From positions 310,001 through 374,000 of the forward strand of contig JADKKI010000004.1 in NCBI GenBank assembly GCA_016720595.1: a stretch of DNA of 64,000 bases, given 5' to 3'. The translations under genes and the position numbers were made by a program. The notes beneath the pieces are model-generated. The model did not search any database. It was not told the DNA's origin and saw only the letters and a program-made list of their open reading frames with translations. Source of the DNA: Myxococcales bacterium. Its GTDB lineage: Bacteria > Myxococcota_A > Polyangia > Haliangiales > Haliangiaceae. Below, piece by piece: positions 1 through 7,901 of this stretch. The first letter of the stretch is position 1, and each line of letters opens with the position of its first letter.

Positions 1-192
1 TACGTCAAGCTCGAGCGCGAGCTGGCGCAGGATCGCACCAAGCTGATCCAGGGCCTGCTGAAGCAGGCCGAGCCGAAGATCGCCGCGATCGCGAAGGCCG
101 AGGGTGTCCACCTGATCCTCGATCAGAGCGCGACGGTGTGGATGGATCCGTCGGTCGATCTGACGCAGAAGCTCAACGCCGAGATGAAGTAG
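1..192 (+). CDS. OmpH/Skp-family periplasmic chaperone, C-terminal part
   Basis: Only the last 63 residues are in the window; the gene starts upstream. The visible part is a charged Lys/Glu/Gln helix followed by a strand containing GVHLILDQSA and a final DLTQKLNAEM segment. That order is typical of the end of Skp/OmpH proteins, which hold unfolded outer-membrane proteins in the periplasm. FabZ follows after 44 bases, and skp-like genes often sit beside lipid A and fatty-acid genes, which supports the call. No lpxD lies between them and no lpxA follows fabZ, so the usual skp-lpxD-fabZ-lpxA order is broken here. The family assignment from such a short tail is moderately secure. Confidence 0.7.
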   Translation, partial: YVKLERELAQDRTKLIQGLLKQAEPKIAAIAKAEGVHLILDQSATVWMDPSVDLTQKLNAEMK

Positions 193-236
193 TCCGGCCT
201 CGCTCGCCGGGCCTGGCTCCGTGATAACAAGGCCGC

Positions 237-701
237 ATGTCCGAGCGGCCCACGAACGAAGTGATGAAGGCCGAGCAGATCCTCGGCCTTCTGCCCCACC
301 GGTATCCGTTCCTGCTGATCGATCGGGTGCTCGAGCTGAGCGACGATCGCGTGCTCGCGCTGAAGAACGTCTCGTTCAACGAGCCGTACTTCCAGGGGCA
401 CTTCCCAGGGGTCCCGGTGATGCCGGGCGTGCTCCAGATCGAGGCGATGGCGCAGGCCGGCGGCATCCTGGCCTCGCGTGCCGTGGAATTCGATCCCGCC
501 ACGCACGTTATGTTGTTCATGGCGATCGATGCCGTGAAGTTCCGCAAGGCGGTCACGCCCGGTGACCAGCTGATGATCGAGGTCGTGCCGCTGCGGAAGG
601 GCAAGATCTTCAAGATGAAGGGCGAGATCAAGGTCGACGGCAAGGTCGTGTCCTCGGCGGAGTTCCTGGCCGGGTTGGCCGAGAAGTCCAAGGTCGCGTA
701 A
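237..701 (+). CDS. fabZ: 3-hydroxyacyl-ACP dehydratase FabZ
   Basis: This 154-residue enzyme removes water from (3R)-hydroxyacyl-ACP to give trans-2-enoyl-ACP in cytoplasmic fatty-acid synthesis (EC 4.2.1.59). The single hot-dog domain is full length for the family. [11 protein letters not shown] lies at residues 21-31. The catalytic segment [11 protein letters not shown] contains His55, and the Glu of LQIEAMAQ is residue 69; these are the expected catalytic pair. The ATG is preceded by AAGG at short spacing and by a TAACAA hexamer (225-230) ending 6 bases upstream. The lipoprotein gene that follows starts on the base after the fabZ stop codon, so the two are probably co-transcribed. Confidence 0.97.
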   Translation: MSERPTNEVMKAEQILGLLPHRYPFLLIDRVLELSDDRVLALKNVSFNEPYFQGHFPGVPVMPGVLQIEAMAQAGGILASRAVEFDPATHVMLFMAIDAVKFRKAVTPGDQLMIEVVPLRKGKIFKMKGEIKVDGKVVSSAEFLAGLAEKSKVA

Positions 702-2072
702 GTGCCGAGCCGCGGGGTCGTGTTCGCCGTCGTCGTCGCTCTCGTGGCGCCGCTGGCGAGCGCCTGCGGGAACAAGAACCGGCAGAAGCGCGCCGGCGAT
801 GCGGCGCCGGTCGAGGTCGTGCAACAGCCCGTGCTCGGGGATGCCGGGGTAGGTGGTGGGGCGAGTGGCGACGAGATCGAACCCAACGATGGCGAGGACG
901 TCGCCACGCCGCTGTCGATCGGCGCGACGTTGCGTGGGCGGATCGATCCCGAGGTCGACGCCGACTTCTACCGGCTCGACATCAAGGATGCCGGCGCGCT
1001 GAGCGTCGAGGTGACCGCGGTCGACGGCATGGACCTCACCGTCGAGCTGCTCGATGGCGGCGGCTCCGCGCTCGCGCGCTCCGATCGCGGCGGCGTGCAC
1101 GTGCGCGAGGGCGTGCCGAACCTCGGCGTGACGCCGGGCCGCTACACGGTCGTGGTCCGCGCGAAGAAGCTCCCGCCGACGAGGCCCGTGCCAGCACCGA
1201 AGAAGCGCCCGGCCAAGCCCGCCCGAAAGGGCGCGCCGGGAGCGCCCGCTGCCGTGGTCATCGACCCCGCGGTCGCCGCGCCCAGCGCCGCGCCTGTCTA
1301 CGAGATCACGGCGAAGGTCGCCGCTCCGCCTGCCAACGCCGAGCGCGAGCCGGATGACGATCGCGGCACCGCGAACGATCTGATCGTCGGCGATACCGTG
1401 ACCGGCTTCGTCGGCTGGACGGGGGATGCCGACGTGTGGAAGCTCTCCGTCGAGGCGCTGTCGGCCAAGAACGTCGTCGATATCGAGCTCTCCGCGGTCG
1501 AGGGCGTGGCGCTGACGCTCGAGGTCGCCGATGGGGTCGGGCACGTGCTGCTCGCCCGCAAGGCGCCCAAGGGGAGCTCCTTGGTCGTGCGCGGCCTCGT
1601 GCCCGTGGTCCCCCCGGGCTCGGCCCCCTACCACTACCTGATCGTGAAGGGTGACCGCTCGAACCACGAGACCGCGTATCAGCTGCGCGTGTCGGAGAAG
1701 GTGCCGGGCCCCGATGCGGAGGTCGAGCCCGACGACGCACCCGATCACGCGATGCCGTTCTCTCTCGAGCGCAAGGTCGTGCATGGGACGTGGGCCCCCG
1801 GGGATCTGGATTTCTACGCGCTCCCCGTCGAGCAGGCCGCTCGCACCGTGGAGATCACGATCGATCCGCCGGCCGATGCCGACCTCTCGGCAGAGGTCTT
1901 GATCGATGGCAAGGTGGTCGGGAAGGGCGAGCACCTCGGCAAGGGCGTGCAGGAGAAGTTCACGGCGGCGATCCCCGCTGGCGCGACGGCCCTGCTCAAG
2001 GTGCGCGGCACCGATGCCTCGATCGAGGGGACCTACGACGTGACCCTGCAGGACGGACCGGCGGCGCCGTGA
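702..2072 (+). CDS. Lipoprotein with three pre-peptidase-C-like repeats
   Basis: The product is 456 residues from a GTG start that directly abuts the fabZ stop. The N-terminus is a signal peptide ending in the lipobox LASAC, so it should be a lipid-anchored envelope protein. Three repeats begin with an acidic EPND or EPDD motif (near residues 60, 215 and 340), each followed by beta-strand sequence and a GxYxxxV-like strand. That pattern resembles bacterial pre-peptidase C-terminal domains. A Pro/Lys/Ala-rich linker separates the first two. It has no visible protease domain, so a substrate- or surface-binding role is only inference. The last 4 bases overlap the start of the next gene. Confidence 0.8.
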   Translation: MPSRGVVFAVVVALVAPLASACGNKNRQKRAGDAAPVEVVQQPVLGDAGVGGGASGDEIEPNDGEDVATPLSIGATLRGRIDPEVDADFYRLDIKDAGALSVEVTAVDGMDLTVELLDGGGSALARSDRGGVHVREGVPNLGVTPGRYTVVVRAKKLPPTRPVPAPKKRPAKPARKGAPGAPAAVVIDPAVAAPSAAPVYEITAKVAAPPANAEREPDDDRGTANDLIVGDTVTGFVGWTGDADVWKLSVEALSAKNVVDIELSAVEGVALTLEVADGVGHVLLARKAPKGSSLVVRGLVPVVPPGSAPYHYLIVKGDRSNHETAYQLRVSEKVPGPDAEVEPDDAPDHAMPFSLERKVVHGTWAPGDLDFYALPVEQAARTVEITIDPPADADLSAEVLIDGKVVGKGEHLGKGVQEKFTAAIPAGATALLKVRGTDASIEGTYDVTLQDGPAAP

Positions 2073-3328
2073 CCGCTCGGGTTCGCCCGATCCAGGTCCT
2101 CGTCGTCCTCGCGTTGACGAACCTGGTGGCCTATGCGGCGCGCAACGCGCTGTTCGCCGTGTATCCGACGCTCACCAAGCGGTACGGCATCGGGGACGCC
2201 GAGCTCGGCCTGCTCCAGACCGTGTTCATGCTGCCGCACGCGGCGGCCACGCTCGGGTTTGGCTGGGCGGGTGACAGGTACGATCGCCGCCGCGTGATCG
2301 CCTTCGGGATGGCGCTGGCGAGCGTGGCCGGCGCGCTCGGCGTGATCGGGGAGAGCTACGTCGGGCTCGCGGTGTCGCGCGCGCTGGTCGGGTTCGGGAC
2401 CGCCGCGGTGGTTCCGGTCGCCAACTCGCTGCTCGGTCAGGTGTTCGAGGGGCCGAAGAAGGCGAGCCGGATGGCCGTGTTCAACCTCGGTCTGTTCGTC
2501 GGCGGCGTGGTCGGCTTCGGGCTCGGTACCGCGCTCGGGTTTCCGCTGGTCGTGATCGCCCTCGCTGTTCCGGGCCTCCTCCTGTGCCTGGTCGTCGTCG
2601 CGATCGCGATCCCTGCACACGCGGCGGCGCCGGCGAAGGCGATCGTGGTGACCCACGATGGGGGGCGTTCGGACGGCCTCGGGACCACGTTGCGGGCGTT
2701 CGTCGCGGATGCGCGCGAGCTGCTGCGGATCCGCACCCTGCGATGGGTGATGGTCTCGACCACCGTGATGGCGTTCTCGGCCGGCGGCTACAACGCGTGG
2801 CTGCAGGTGTTCCTGGTGCGCGAGAAGCTGATGACGCCGCAGCAGGCGACCTCGCTCCTCGCGCTCGCGCTGTGTGGAGGGCTGTCCGGGATCCTGGTCG
2901 GGGCGCGGATCTCCGATGGGCTCAGCGCGCGAACGGCGGCGGGCCGGCTGTGGACGATCGTGATCGGGATGGTGCTGACCGCGCCGTGCGCCGCGGCGGC
3001 GATCCTCCTGCCGGCAGGCCTCGGGCTCCAGGTGATCGGCGTTCTGACCTTGTTCTTCATCTCCTGGTACCACGCACCGATGGCGGCGACGGTCGATGAC
3101 CTCACACCGGCTCGGCTCACGGTGGCGGGGCAGGGGCTCGTGATCTTCACGATGCACATCCTCGGGACGGCACCGTCGTCGTGGATCATCGGCATGATCT
3201 CGGAGCGCTCGTCGATCGGCACGGCGTTGTGGGTCCCGACCGTCGGGCTCGTCGTCGCGGCGGGGTGCATGGCCGTGGCGACGCGGACGTTCGCGGCCGA
3301 TCGCACCCGAGCGCGCGGTGCGCTATAA
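2069..3328 (+). CDS. MFS transporter
   Basis: A 419-residue integral membrane protein with about 12 hydrophobic segments. The MFS motif A is clear between the second and third segments (GWAGDRYDRRRV), after a first segment that begins near residue 7. The start is the GTG at 2069, which overlaps the TGA of the preceding lipoprotein gene by 4 bases; the open frame extends further upstream only inside that gene. A polar cytoplasmic loop near the middle separates two six-helix halves. The substrate cannot be told from sequence. The 3-prime end overlaps the promoter hexamer of the next gene. Confidence 0.9.
   Translation: MTARVRPIQVLVVLALTNLVAYAARNALFAVYPTLTKRYGIGDAELGLLQTVFMLPHAAATLGFGWAGDRYDRRRVIAFGMALASVAGALGVIGESYVGLAVSRALVGFGTAAVVPVANSLLGQVFEGPKKASRMAVFNLGLFVGGVVGFGLGTALGFPLVVIALAVPGLLLCLVVVAIAIPAHAAAPAKAIVVTHDGGRSDGLGTTLRAFVADARELLRIRTLRWVMVSTTVMAFSAGGYNAWLQVFLVREKLMTPQQATSLLALALCGGLSGILVGARISDGLSARTAAGRLWTIVIGMVLTAPCAAAAILLPAGLGLQVIGVLTLFFISWYHAPMAATVDDLTPARLTVAGQGLVIFTMHILGTAPSSWIIGMISERSSIGTALWVPTVGLVVAAGCMAVATRTFAADRTRARGAL
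3322..3327 (+). promoter_or_regulatory. -10 hexamer TATAAC
   Basis: TATAAC lies 8 bases before the ATG at 3336, inside the end of the MFS gene. In such GC-rich DNA it stands out. The spacing puts the transcription start at or next to the start codon, giving a nearly leaderless mRNA. No clear -35 box is visible. Confidence 0.5.
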
Positions 3329-3335
3329 CCCTCGC

Positions 3336-3995
3336 ATGCGCGCCCTCGCGATCCTCCTGACCGCCGTCCTCGCCACGTCCACCGGCGGATGCGGCCGGAG
3401 CAAGGGTCCGAGTCAGACGCTCGACAAGTACGGTCGCGCGCTCAAGAACCATGATTTCGGCAGCGCGTACGATCTGATGTCGTCCGGGTTCCGCGGCAAG
3501 GTCTCGCGCGAGGACTACGTCCGCATGATGCGAGACAACCCGCGCGAGGTCGACGAGACGGCCGAGCGGCTGCGCGGCAAGCGCGGCAGCATGGAGGTCT
3601 CGGCCGAGTTCGAGTACGGCCTGGGCGATGCGATGCGGCTCGTCCAGGAAGATGGGCGCTGGAAGATCTCCACGAACCCGCTCGGGTTCTACGATCAGAG
3701 CTCGCCGAAGGCCGCGCTGCGCTCGTTCATCCGCGCGTACCGGCTGGAGCGCTGGGACGTGATGCTGCGGTTCGTGCCCAATGCATATCGCGAGAAGATG
3801 GACGCGCCGAAGATGAAGGCCCAGTTCACCGGTCCCTCGCGCGAGCAGATGGAGAACCTCGTGAACACACTCGAGGCCAACGTCGACGAGCCGATCATCG
3901 AACGCGGCAACGATGCGCGCATGAGCTACGGCGATCGCTTCACGGTGCAGTTCGTGAAAGAGGACACCGCCTGGAAGCTGAAAGATCTCGACTGA
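3336..3995 (+). CDS. Lipoprotein of unknown function
   Basis: The product is 219 residues and starts with a signal peptide ending in the lipobox TGGC. I chose the ATG at 3336 because it begins the signal peptide directly and follows a TATAAC hexamer; a GTG at 3318 would add six unhelpful residues. After the lipobox comes an NTF2-like or DUF4878-like alpha-beta pattern (TLDKYGRALKNHDFGSAYDLMS) that appears twice, around residues 25-105 and 120-215. This suggests two SnoaL/NTF2-type cone folds in tandem. No catalytic residues can be assigned. The function is unknown, perhaps ligand binding at the outer membrane. Confidence 0.75.
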   Translation: MRALAILLTAVLATSTGGCGRSKGPSQTLDKYGRALKNHDFGSAYDLMSSGFRGKVSREDYVRMMRDNPREVDETAERLRGKRGSMEVSAEFEYGLGDAMRLVQEDGRWKISTNPLGFYDQSSPKAALRSFIRAYRLERWDVMLRFVPNAYREKMDAPKMKAQFTGPSREQMENLVNTLEANVDEPIIERGNDARMSYGDRFTVQFVKEDTAWKLKDLD

Positions 3996-4026
3996 TCGGG
4001 CAGCTGGATCGCTGGTCGTTCGTCGG

Positions 4027-4044
4027 TGGCTAGTCGACTAGCCA
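4027..4044. promoter_or_regulatory. 18-base perfect palindrome
   Basis: TGGCTAGTCGACTAGCCA reads the same on both strands. It sits 32 bases after the stop of the preceding lipoprotein gene. It has no loop, so it suits a dimeric DNA-binding protein better than an RNA hairpin. The owner is unknown. Confidence 0.5.
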
Positions 4045-4058
4045 GCAGTTGTGACCGC

Positions 4059-4099
4059 CTGGTGACTCGAATCCGAGACAGAGCGTTTCCTGTCACCAG
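4059..4099. repeat. Inverted repeat CTGGTGAC / GTCACCAG
   Basis: The arms at 4059-4066 and 4092-4099 match perfectly and are separated by 25 bases. An A6 run follows 8 bases later. A second region near 22.6 kb shares the 13-base string TGACCGCCTGGTG and also precedes an A6 run. Confidence 0.45.
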
Positions 4100-4398
4100 T
4101 GCCCCGCAAAAAAGTCAGGGTGCCGGATCGCGGCTCAACCTGGCGCTGCACCTCGCGAATCGTCGACGGCGGATTGCGTCAGTGGTGTACGCACCCCTGT
4201 TCGATGGCGCGACGCGGTCGATCTCACACGTTGACGATTTCGTACGTATGAAGTGGAGCCCCGCGAATCTCCATGCGTTAGAATAAGAGGACGGGAATCA
4301 GTGTCCAAAGGCCCGTAGGTTGCAGTGTTTGGGATCGGAGCTACCTGAATAACTACTAGTCGAGCCTCGACACTCAGCACGTGAAAGGCGGTCCGGCC

Positions 4399-4578
4399 AT
4401 GTTGGATCCCTGGATTATTGAAGAGATCCTGAAGAAGGAAGAGGAGCTACGCCGCGAACAAGAGCGCGGTCACGCCGAACTTCCGATCGAGCGCTACCGC
4501 CCCGATATGGGTGAGAAGCCGACGGTCACTCCCGCCGAGGAGAAATCCGAGCGCGGTGTGATGATCATCGACATCTAA
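4399..4578 (+). CDS. Small acidic/basic hypothetical protein, 59 residues
   Basis: The ATG at 4399 is preceded by AAAGG at 10-base spacing; a GTG at 4381 would add six residues. The sequence opens with MLDPWIIEEILKKEEE, continues with an Arg/Glu-rich helix, then RYRPDMG, and closes with GVMIIDI. The highly charged N-terminal helix and the hydrophobic VMIIDI tail look conserved, and I recall similar short proteins with an xIIIDI or VIIIDL end in other myxobacteria. No function is known. It has its own leader region upstream and a strong terminator downstream, so it is probably a separate transcription unit. Confidence 0.7.
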   Translation: MLDPWIIEEILKKEEELRREQERGHAELPIERYRPDMGEKPTVTPAEEKSERGVMIIDI

Positions 4579-4610
4579 CTACAGTCGTTCACCTTTTCCC
4601 TGATCAAATC

Positions 4611-4643
4611 AACGGCCCCTCCAGCATTGCTGGTGGGGCCGTT
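4611..4643 (+). terminator. Strong hairpin terminator
   Basis: AACGGCCCCTCCAGCA pairs with TGCTGGTGGGGCCGTT, one T:T mismatch apart, to give a 16-base stem with almost no loop. It lies 33 bases after the 59-residue gene. A short T-containing stretch (CGCTTTCG) follows rather than a long T run. Confidence 0.75.
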
Positions 4644-4667
4644 CGCGCTTTCGGGGGCTGCATGAGT

Positions 4668-4673
4668 TAGATA
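4668..4673 (+). promoter_or_regulatory. -10 hexamer TAGATA
   Basis: It ends 6 bases before the GTG at 4680. This is exactly the distance expected if transcription starts on the first base of the start codon. Confidence 0.5.
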
Positions 4674-4679
4674 CGCGCT

Positions 4680-6467
4680 GTGCCGAGGCTCTCGGGGCAG
4701 GTGTTCACGGTGGTACTGGGCGTCCTCGGCTGGGGCGTGGTGCTGCTGCTCCCGGCCATCGATCTGCTGCCGGATCCAGCCCCCACCGATCCCCTGTGGA
4801 TCGCCCTGTTCGTGATCGTGATCCTCTCGGCACGCGCGCTGGCCTTCCGTCTGGTGGAGGGCAGCGTGCTCTCCCTCGACTCCGCCTACTACGTGGCAGC
4901 AGCGCTCTGTGTGGGTGCGGTGGGCGCTGGGCGGCTGGTGGCGATCGCGCTCACCGTGGATGCGTCCCTACGGCTCTACTACGTGCGCAAGAAGGGGCAC
5001 GGGGAGAGCTGGTGGGCAGAGCTCGGCTACGTCCTCTACTTCGGCGGGATGTCGGGCGGGCTCCTGGTGGTGTGCGGCGGGCTCCTGGGCGCGAACTCCG
5101 AGGTCGGAGCTCATCACGATGCGATCGAGATCGCGCTGCGCGTGGTAGCGATCGCGACCGCGCTCCTGGTCACGCACTACGCGGTGCAAGGCGTGCGGCT
5201 GCGGCTCCTGGGGCGCAGCTGGCGCGCATACCTCCAGGACCTCGCGCTACCCGGCATCCTCGCCGAGGCGTCGCTGATGCCGATCGGCGTGGTGCTGGTG
5301 CTGCTCTACGACCCGAACCAGCCGCTCGGGTTTCTCCTCCTGTCCTTGACCTACCTGCTCATCAATCTGGTGTTCTCGCGGCTCTCGCGCTCCGAGCACC
5401 AGCTCGAGCAGCGGGTCCACGATCTCGAGATCCTGACCGCGACGGCACGACGGCTCTCGGCCTCGTTGCAGCTGGAGGAGCTGGTGGATGCGGTCGCGCG
5501 GGAGACCTGCAACGCGATCCCGGAGGCCGAGGCGGTGGCACTCGTCCATCGCCGCTCGGGTGGCGAGAGCGGTCTCGTGATCGATGGCTTCGATCGCGCC
5601 GCGGATCGGTTCTCGCGCCAGGGCATGGCAGAGGGAGAGGGCGCTGCGGGCTGGGTGATGACCCACACGACCTCACGCCGGATCGCGGATCTCTCCGAGT
5701 CCGATGTCGCGATGGGCAGCGATGGCACCGAGGGCATCCGATCGTGGCTCGGGGTTCCGCTCATGATGTACGGCGGATGTGAGGGCGTGATCGCGGTGCA
5801 GAGCACGCGCCCCGATGCGTTCCGTGAGGACCATCAGCGGCTGCTCGAATCGCTCGGCCTGCAGATCGCGGCCGCGCTCCAGAACGCGCACCTCTACGAG
5901 CTCGCGATGGTGGATGGCCTCACGGGGCTGTTCATGCGGCGCTACTTCGACGCGCGTATCGAGGAGGAGATCGAGCGGTCCAAGCGCTACGGCACGCCGT
6001 TCTCGGTGGTGATGATGGATGTCGACGATTTCAAGAAGCTCAACGACGAGCACGGACATCTGATCGGGGACCGTGTGCTGCGCTCGATCGCGAATACCGT
6101 CAAGGCGCAGCTGCGTGGCGTCGACACCGCGTCCCGCTACGGCGGCGAGGAGATCGCGGTGATCCTTCCACGCAGTGACATGGTGTCGTCGTACAACGTC
6201 GGCGAGCGGATCCGGGCGGCGATCGCGGAGTCGCGGATCACCACGGACTCGGATCCCCCCAAGGTCCTGACCGTCACCGCCTCGTTCGGCGTGGCCTCGT
6301 ACCCGGAGAGCAAGGCCGCCGACGGCGAGGACCTGATTCGCCGCGCGGACCGCGCGCTCTATCGCGCCAAGAAGACCGGCAAGAACCGGGTCGAGCTGTT
6401 CTGGAGCGACGAGTCCGGGCCCGTCCGGATCCCGACCTCCGAGATCCCGCCGGTGACCGAGTCATGA
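4680..6467 (+). CDS. Membrane diguanylate cyclase (7TM-like sensor, GAF, GGDEF)
   Basis: The 595-residue product makes the second messenger c-di-GMP from two GTP. Residues 1-235 hold about seven or eight hydrophobic segments, a membrane sensor of MASE type. Residues 250-400 form a GAF domain. A GGDEF domain fills about 410-575: DGLTGLFMRRYFD opens it and the active-site loop is GGEEI at 488-492, an accepted variant of GGEEF. An inhibitory-site RGVD (479-482) lies five residues before the loop, so product inhibition is likely. The GTG start has no clear ribosome site but follows a TAGATA hexamer by 6 bases. The last 4 bases overlap the next gene, so the two are coupled. Confidence 0.93.
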   Translation: MPRLSGQVFTVVLGVLGWGVVLLLPAIDLLPDPAPTDPLWIALFVIVILSARALAFRLVEGSVLSLDSAYYVAAALCVGAVGAGRLVAIALTVDASLRLYYVRKKGHGESWWAELGYVLYFGGMSGGLLVVCGGLLGANSEVGAHHDAIEIALRVVAIATALLVTHYAVQGVRLRLLGRSWRAYLQDLALPGILAEASLMPIGVVLVLLYDPNQPLGFLLLSLTYLLINLVFSRLSRSEHQLEQRVHDLEILTATARRLSASLQLEELVDAVARETCNAIPEAEAVALVHRRSGGESGLVIDGFDRAADRFSRQGMAEGEGAAGWVMTHTTSRRIADLSESDVAMGSDGTEGIRSWLGVPLMMYGGCEGVIAVQSTRPDAFREDHQRLLESLGLQIAAALQNAHLYELAMVDGLTGLFMRRYFDARIEEEIERSKRYGTPFSVVMMDVDDFKKLNDEHGHLIGDRVLRSIANTVKAQLRGVDTASRYGGEEIAVILPRSDMVSSYNVGERIRAAIAESRITTDSDPPKVLTVTASFGVASYPESKAADGEDLIRRADRALYRAKKTGKNRVELFWSDESGPVRIPTSEIPPVTES

Positions 6468-7834
6468 GCGAGGACTCGCGCCGGCGCGCCGAGACCAAGG
6501 TGAAGTGGGCGCGGCTGTGGGCCCGCGCGAAGCAGATCGTCTCGACGGATCCCAGCGGCTCGGACGAGGACGATCTGCTGGTGGACGAGGAGGCTGCGAA
6601 GGTCCTCGCCACCCAGGCCGGCCGCCTCAAGGGTGGGCTCGCGAAGGTCGCGCAGCTCGCCGCGTACGATCCGGGCGCCACGCTCGGTGGCCGCAGTGGC
6701 GCGACGCGGTCGGCGCGGGCCGTGCTCGCCGGGCTGTGGGATCACGCTCCGGCGATCTCGGCGAGCGCGATCGCGCGCGTGATCGAGGAGGATCTCGGGA
6801 AGTCTCCGCAGGCACTGTTCGCCTCGTGGGATTCCGCGCCACTGGCATCGGCCTCGATCGGCCAGGTCCATGCCGCGACGCTCGCGGACGGAACCAGCGT
6901 GGTGGTCAAGGTCCAGTACCCCGGCGTCGCGGAGGCGCTCCGCGCGGATCTGGACGATACGGCCTTCGTGCGCAAGCTCGCCGGCTCCGAGGTCGGGCGG
7001 ACGCTCGACGACGCGGCGCTGGCTGCCCTCGGCCTCGCGGTGCGTGGCGAGCTCGACTACCGGGCGGAGGCTGCGGCGATGACCGAGTTCGCGGCGGCGT
7101 GGCAGGACCATCGCGTGCTGCGCTTCCCCCGCGTGATCGCGGAGCTGTCCTCGGGGCGCGTGCTGACCATGACACGCGCCAAGGGCAAGACCGTGGTCGA
7201 GACCGGAGGGAGCGGATCCCCAGAGACCCGCCGCCTCGCCGCTCTCGCGATCTTCGAGGTGACGTGGGGCTCGCCGCTCGCGCATGGCCTCTTGAACGCC
7301 GATCCCAACCCGGGGAACTTCCTGATCGACGAGCAGCCCGACGGTGGCATCCATCTTTGGTGTCTGGATTTCGGCTGCGCGTTCGCGGTGGGCGACGAGG
7401 TGCGGGACGCCGATCGCGAGATCTTCTGGGGCCTCCTCGACGACGACAACGCCTCGGCCGCGGAGCGGTTTCGCGTGGGCCTCGCGCGCGCGGGCCTGCT
7501 CCGGCGTGCAGACCTGCTCGCCTCGACCGCGCACCGGGACTGGGAGCGCGCACTCGCCGCGCCGTTCGCCACGCATGGCGACTTCCACTGGTCGGCGCAG
7601 TTCGCGACGGATCTCGCGAGCGCCACCGGCCGCGTCCTGGCGATCGGCGGGATGGCGCTGCCGGCCAAGGTGCTGATGCTGTGGCGGCAGCGGCTCGGCG
7701 CCGCCGCGGTGATCGGGATGCTCGATGCCAAGGCGCCCTTCCGGCGCGTCCTGCTCGAGCTGATCGGCAACGGCCGCCGCGCGCTCCGCTGGGGGGGGGG
7801 GGGGGGACCCGCCGCTCTTCAGTCCTTGGTTTGA
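6464..7834 (+). CDS. UbiB/ABC1-family atypical kinase-like protein
   Basis: The product is 456 residues as read. Family members are ATPases of protein-kinase fold that support quinone or lipid metabolism. Seen here: the Ala-rich nucleotide loop ASASIGQVHAA near residues 127-137, the Lys of VVVKVQYPG near 150, a catalytic segment NADPNPGNF near 280 and the metal-binding DFG near 303. The KxGQ signature that normally gates the active site reads KVAQLAAY, so Gly is replaced by Ala. The ATG overlaps the cyclase stop by 4 bases. The C-terminus runs through a G16 tract, so the last 15 or so residues (poly-Gly onward) are unreliable. Confidence 0.85.
   Translation: MSEDSRRRAETKVKWARLWARAKQIVSTDPSGSDEDDLLVDEEAAKVLATQAGRLKGGLAKVAQLAAYDPGATLGGRSGATRSARAVLAGLWDHAPAISASAIARVIEEDLGKSPQALFASWDSAPLASASIGQVHAATLADGTSVVVKVQYPGVAEALRADLDDTAFVRKLAGSEVGRTLDDAALAALGLAVRGELDYRAEAAAMTEFAAAWQDHRVLRFPRVIAELSSGRVLTMTRAKGKTVVETGGSGSPETRRLAALAIFEVTWGSPLAHGLLNADPNPGNFLIDEQPDGGIHLWCLDFGCAFAVGDEVRDADREIFWGLLDDDNASAAERFRVGLARAGLLRRADLLASTAHRDWERALAAPFATHGDFHWSAQFATDLASATGRVLAIGGMALPAKVLMLWRQRLGAAAVIGMLDAKAPFRRVLLELIGNGRRALRWGGGGGPAALQSLV
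7791..7806. repeat. G16 homopolymer near a gene end
   Basis: Sixteen consecutive G lie at the 3-prime end of the UbiB-like gene. Length changes here would alter the C-terminus and the stop codon. It may be a slippage-prone tract or an over-called homopolymer; the larger poly-G block at 46.6 kb is similar. Confidence 0.8.
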
Positions 7835-7901
7835 ACTCTCTGGGCACGCGTTTGGTGTGCTGCCGCGCCATCAACATCGTGCGCCGACGGCGATGGGAGA
7901 T

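Larger units (their letters stand above)
3996..4398. other. 403-base non-coding region with palindromes
   Basis: No convincing gene lies here; the best open frame (4026-4286) has no coding character, no ribosome site and odd composition. The stretch is less GC-rich than its neighbours. It holds an 18-base perfect palindrome (4027-4044), an 8-base inverted repeat (4059-4066 with 4092-4099), a small CTCG/CGAG hairpin, and an A6 run at 4108-4113. It could be a regulatory region or encode a small RNA ahead of the 59-residue gene, but nothing identifies a known RNA family. Confidence 0.5.

Noticed and set aside
4060..4085. tRNA-like string CTCGAATCC
   Set aside because: No matching T-stem, acceptor stem or anticodon arm could be drawn around it on either strand.
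4026..4286. Open frame of 86 codons in the 4 kb non-coding region
   Set aside because: No ribosome site or domain, composition unlike neighbouring genes, and it runs through palindromes.
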